From: an uncultured Ideonella sp. | GTDB taxonomy: Bacteria > Pseudomonadota > Gammaproteobacteria > Burkholderiales > Burkholderiaceae | DNA: 7,882 bases | NCBI GenBank assembly: GCA_946479475.1 | Contig: CAMLGG010000247.1 | Location: 1-7,882 of the forward strand | Direction: 5' to 3' | In this document: positions 5,856-7,882 of the stretch, piece by piece | How positions within the stretch are numbered: the first letter of the stretch is position 1 | Layout of the letters: each line of letters starts with the position of its first letter | Position numbers and translations under genes: made by a program | Notes under the pieces: generated by a model | The model's input: only the letters and a program-made list of their open reading frames with translations | Database searches by the model: none | What the model was told of the DNA's origin: nothing

Positions 5856-7475
5856 ATGACCGATCGCACGAAGTTCGACAAGCTTGTCGGCCCCGAAGAA
5901 AGCCGACGCCTCTTCGGCGCGCTGCAGCGCGGGGCCAGCCGCCGCGACGTGCTGGCGATGCTGATGGCCGGCGGCATGCAGGCCACGCTGGCGGCAAGCG
6001 CCGCCACGCTGGCCACCGCGGCGCACGCGCAGACGCCGCGCAAGGGCGGCCGCATCATGGTGGCCAGCTCGAGCACGGGCGTCAACGACACGCTGGATCC
6101 GGCACGGCAAGCCAGCCACATCGACTACTGCCGCGGCTTCATGTTCTACAACGGGCTGACCGTGCTGGACGGCAGCCTGACGCCGCAGCCGCAGCTGGCC
6201 GAAGAGTTCACGACCCAGGACGCCAGGACCTGGGTGTTCAAGCTGCGCAAGGGCGTGACCTTCCACGACGGCAAGCCCTTGACGCCGGGCGACGTGGTCT
6301 TCTCCATCATGCGCCACAAGGATGCAGCCACCGCATCGCGCGCCAAGGTGCTGGCCGACCAGATCGAGTCCGTGACGGCCAGTGGCCCCAACGAGGTCAC
6401 CATCCGCCTCGTCTCGCCCAACGCCGACCTGCCGGTCATCCTGGGCACCTACCACTTCCACATCGTCAAGGAAGGCACCACCGACTTCAACGCCGGCATC
6501 GGCACCGGCCCCTACAAGGTCAAGGAGTTCAAGCCGGGCGTGCGCTCGGTCGCCGTGCGCAACGAGAACTACTGGAAGCCCAACCGCCCGTACCTGGACG
6601 AGATCGAACTGGTCGGCATCTCCGACGAATCGGCCCGCGTCAACGGGCTGCTGGCCGGCCAGCTGGACCTGGTGGTCGCGGTGTCCCCGCGCTCGGTCGA
6701 GCGTGTGCTGGCCAGCGGCAAGCACGGCATCTTCGAGACCAAGGCCACCTCCTACACCGACCTGATCATGCGGCGCGACAGCGGCCCGGGTGCCAACCCG
6801 GACTTCGTCCAGGCCATGAAGTACCTGTTCAACCGCGACCAGCTCCTGAAGTCGATCCAGCTCGGACGGGGCGTGGTGGCGAACGACCAGCCCATCGCCG
6901 CGAACAACCGCTTCTACTTCAAGGGCCTGCCGCAGCGCGCGTACGACCCCGAGAAGGCCAAGTGGCATCTGCAGAAGGCCAACCTGGGCAGCGCCCCGAT
7001 CCCGGTGGTGGCTTCGCCGGCGGCGACCAATTCGGTGGAGATCGCCCTGGTGATGCAGTACGCGGCCAAGCAGATCGGACTCAACCTGGACGTGAAGCGC
7101 ATGCCGGCCGACGGCTACTGGTCCACGCACTGGATGAAGCACCCGGTGGGCTTCGGCAACGTCAATACGCGGCCGAGCGCCGACCTCGCCATGACGCTGT
7201 TCTTCAAGTCCGATGCGCCGTGGAACGAGGCGGGCTGGAAGAACGACAAGTTCGACCAGCTGCTGGTGGCTGCGCGCGGCGAGATCGACCCCGCCAGGCG
7301 GGCCGGGATGTACGCCGACATGCAGGTGATGATCCACAACGAAGGCGGCATCGGCATCCCGATGTTCGTCTCCAGCCTCGACGGTCACAACGGCAAGCTC
7401 AAGGGCCTGTCGCCGATTCCCATCGGCGGGATGATGGGCACCTCGTTCGCCGAGCACGTGTGGCTCGACGCCTGA
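5856..7475 (+). CDS. ABC transporter solute-binding protein, family 5 (peptide/opine/nickel class), Tat-type signal
   Basis: This 539-residue protein has the length of DppA/OppA-class periplasmic binding proteins. The N-terminus holds SRRDVL (28-33), a twin-arginine-like motif, then a hydrophobic, alanine-rich stretch (32-56) and a probable signal peptidase I site after AHA (56-58). The mature part shows the family-5 signature TWVFKLRKGVTFHDGKPLTPGD (around 125-146), a GTGPYKVKEF segment, and the later MKYLFNRDQLLKSI helix typical of the second lobe. It should bind a small peptide, opine or similar ligand in the periplasm and deliver it to a Dpp-type permease pair, the first of which begins 16 nt downstream. 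The n-region before the twin arginines (28 residues) is longer than in many Tat substrates. Whether Tat or Sec is used is an inference; there is no lipobox cysteine. Confidence 0.93.
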   Translation: MTDRTKFDKLVGPEESRRLFGALQRGASRRDVLAMLMAGGMQATLAASAATLATAAHAQTPRKGGRIMVASSSTGVNDTLDPARQASHIDYCRGFMFYNGLTVLDGSLTPQPQLAEEFTTQDARTWVFKLRKGVTFHDGKPLTPGDVVFSIMRHKDAATASRAKVLADQIESVTASGPNEVTIRLVSPNADLPVILGTYHFHIVKEGTTDFNAGIGTGPYKVKEFKPGVRSVAVRNENYWKPNRPYLDEIELVGISDESARVNGLLAGQLDLVVAVSPRSVERVLASGKHGIFETKATSYTDLIMRRDSGPGANPDFVQAMKYLFNRDQLLKSIQLGRGVVANDQPIAANNRFYFKGLPQRAYDPEKAKWHLQKANLGSAPIPVVASPAATNSVEIALVMQYAAKQIGLNLDVKRMPADGYWSTHWMKHPVGFGNVNTRPSADLAMTLFFKSDAPWNEAGWKNDKFDQLLVAARGEIDPARRAGMYADMQVMIHNEGGIGIPMFVSSLDGHNGKLKGLSPIPIGGMMGTSFAEHVWLDA

Positions 7476-7491
7476 AGCGGACGCATCGGCG

Positions 7492-7882
7492 ATGAACAAG
7501 CTCCTGCTCAAGCTGCTCGTGCAGCGCATCGGCCTCGCCCTGCTGTCGTTGCTGGCGGTGTCGGCGCTGGTGTTCGCCATCACCGGCGTCCTGCCCGGCG
7601 ACGCGGCGCAGGAGCAACTGGGCCAGGAGGCGACGCCCGAGGCGCTGGCGGCATTGCGCTCGCAGATGGGCCTGGACATTCCGGCCCACCAGCGCTACCT
7701 GCACTGGCTTGCGGGCCTGCTGCGCGGTGACCTGGGCACCTCGGCGACGACCCAGCTTCCCGTCGTCGAGCTCATCGCGAGCCGGCTGCCCAACTCGCTG
7801 CTGCTGGCGGCCGTGACGGCGCTGTTCGCGGTGCCGATCGCGCTCACCCTGGGCATCGCGGCGGCCGTGTGGCGCGGCTCAT
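7492..7882 (+). CDS. DppB-type ABC transporter inner-membrane permease, C-terminus outside the window
   Basis: The first 130 codons are present and the frame runs off the right edge; the family is about 310-340 residues. The N-terminal membrane helix (about 12-33) is followed by the family hallmarks LPGD (34-37), ATPEALAALRSQMGLD (47-62), YLHWLAGLLRGDLGTS (69-84) and LIASRLPNSLLLA (94-106), leading into a second membrane helix (102-126). This order is diagnostic of the DppB/OppB permease subunit, which forms the translocation pore with a DppC partner. The start is 16 nt after the solute-binding protein stop, without a clear ribosome-binding site, suggesting translation that follows on from the upstream gene. 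A DppC-type permease and one or two ATPases are expected to the right. Confidence 0.93.
   Translation, partial: MNKLLLKLLVQRIGLALLSLLAVSALVFAITGVLPGDAAQEQLGQEATPEALAALRSQMGLDIPAHQRYLHWLAGLLRGDLGTSATTQLPVVELIASRLPNSLLLAAVTALFAVPIALTLGIAAAVWRGS

Noticed and set aside
4595..7495. Plus-strand 966-codon open frame overlapping two real genes
   Set aside because: It reads through the oxidoreductase and binding-protein genes in the wrong frame and has Arg/Gly/Pro-rich composition without recognisable motifs.
4416..7679. Very long minus-strand open frame (1087 codons) antisense to the oxidoreductase and binding-protein genes
   Set aside because: It is a GC-rich shadow: the translation is an Ala/Arg/Gly/His/Val-rich string with no domains, while the plus-strand frames carry clear family motifs throughout.

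Overview
The window is GC-rich DNA (roughly two thirds G+C by eye), with dense codon-biased genes and long spurious open frames in the non-coding frames. Gene content and protein style suggest a betaproteobacterium of the Burkholderiales, plausibly Comamonadaceae (Variovorax-like). This is inferred from resemblance only; there is no rRNA or other marker. It looks like an accessory catabolic locus for a nitrogen-containing compound (an amino acid, amine, opine or osmolyte derivative).

Left half, minus strand. The 5' part of a class III PLP aminotransferase (1-1011, running off the left edge) lies downstream of a two-gene operon read in the order ornithine-cyclodeaminase-family imine reductase (2129-3124), then fold-type II PLP serine/threonine dehydratase-like enzyme (1152-2132). 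These two genes overlap by 4 nt (ATGA). The intergenic regions ahead of the aminotransferase and ahead of the reductase carry copies of the same ungapped ~95-bp module (1040-1134 and 3242-3336). Each copy ends in a TAATCT -10-like box facing its gene. This makes two separately promoted units likely to share one regulator.

Centre. Bases 3125-3838 contain no convincing gene. They hold the leader of the reductase mRNA with a perfect 7-bp dyad, the second promoter module, and about 500 bp of divergent upstream region with small dyads and a repeated CGGCAT motif.

Right half, plus strand. A HAD-superfamily hydrolase of the 'haloacid dehalogenase type II' class (3839-4504), a DadA/PuuB-like FAD amine oxidoreductase (4524-5813), a Tat-type peptide/opine-class ABC solute-binding protein (5856-7475) and the start of a DppB-type permease (7492-7882, running off the right edge) are closely spaced. 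They look like one operon, with more transporter genes expected beyond the window.

Working model (inference): the ABC system imports a small amine or amino-acid conjugate and the FAD enzyme oxidises its C-N bond. The minus-strand enzymes handle amino-acid products: a dehydratase makes an enamine/imine, the translationally coupled reductase captures it as an amino acid, and the aminotransferase moves the amino group. The dehydratase/reductase pair is reminiscent of BhcB/BhcD of the beta-hydroxyaspartate cycle and of EutB/EutC of hydroxyectoine use. The exact substrate cannot be read from the sequence.
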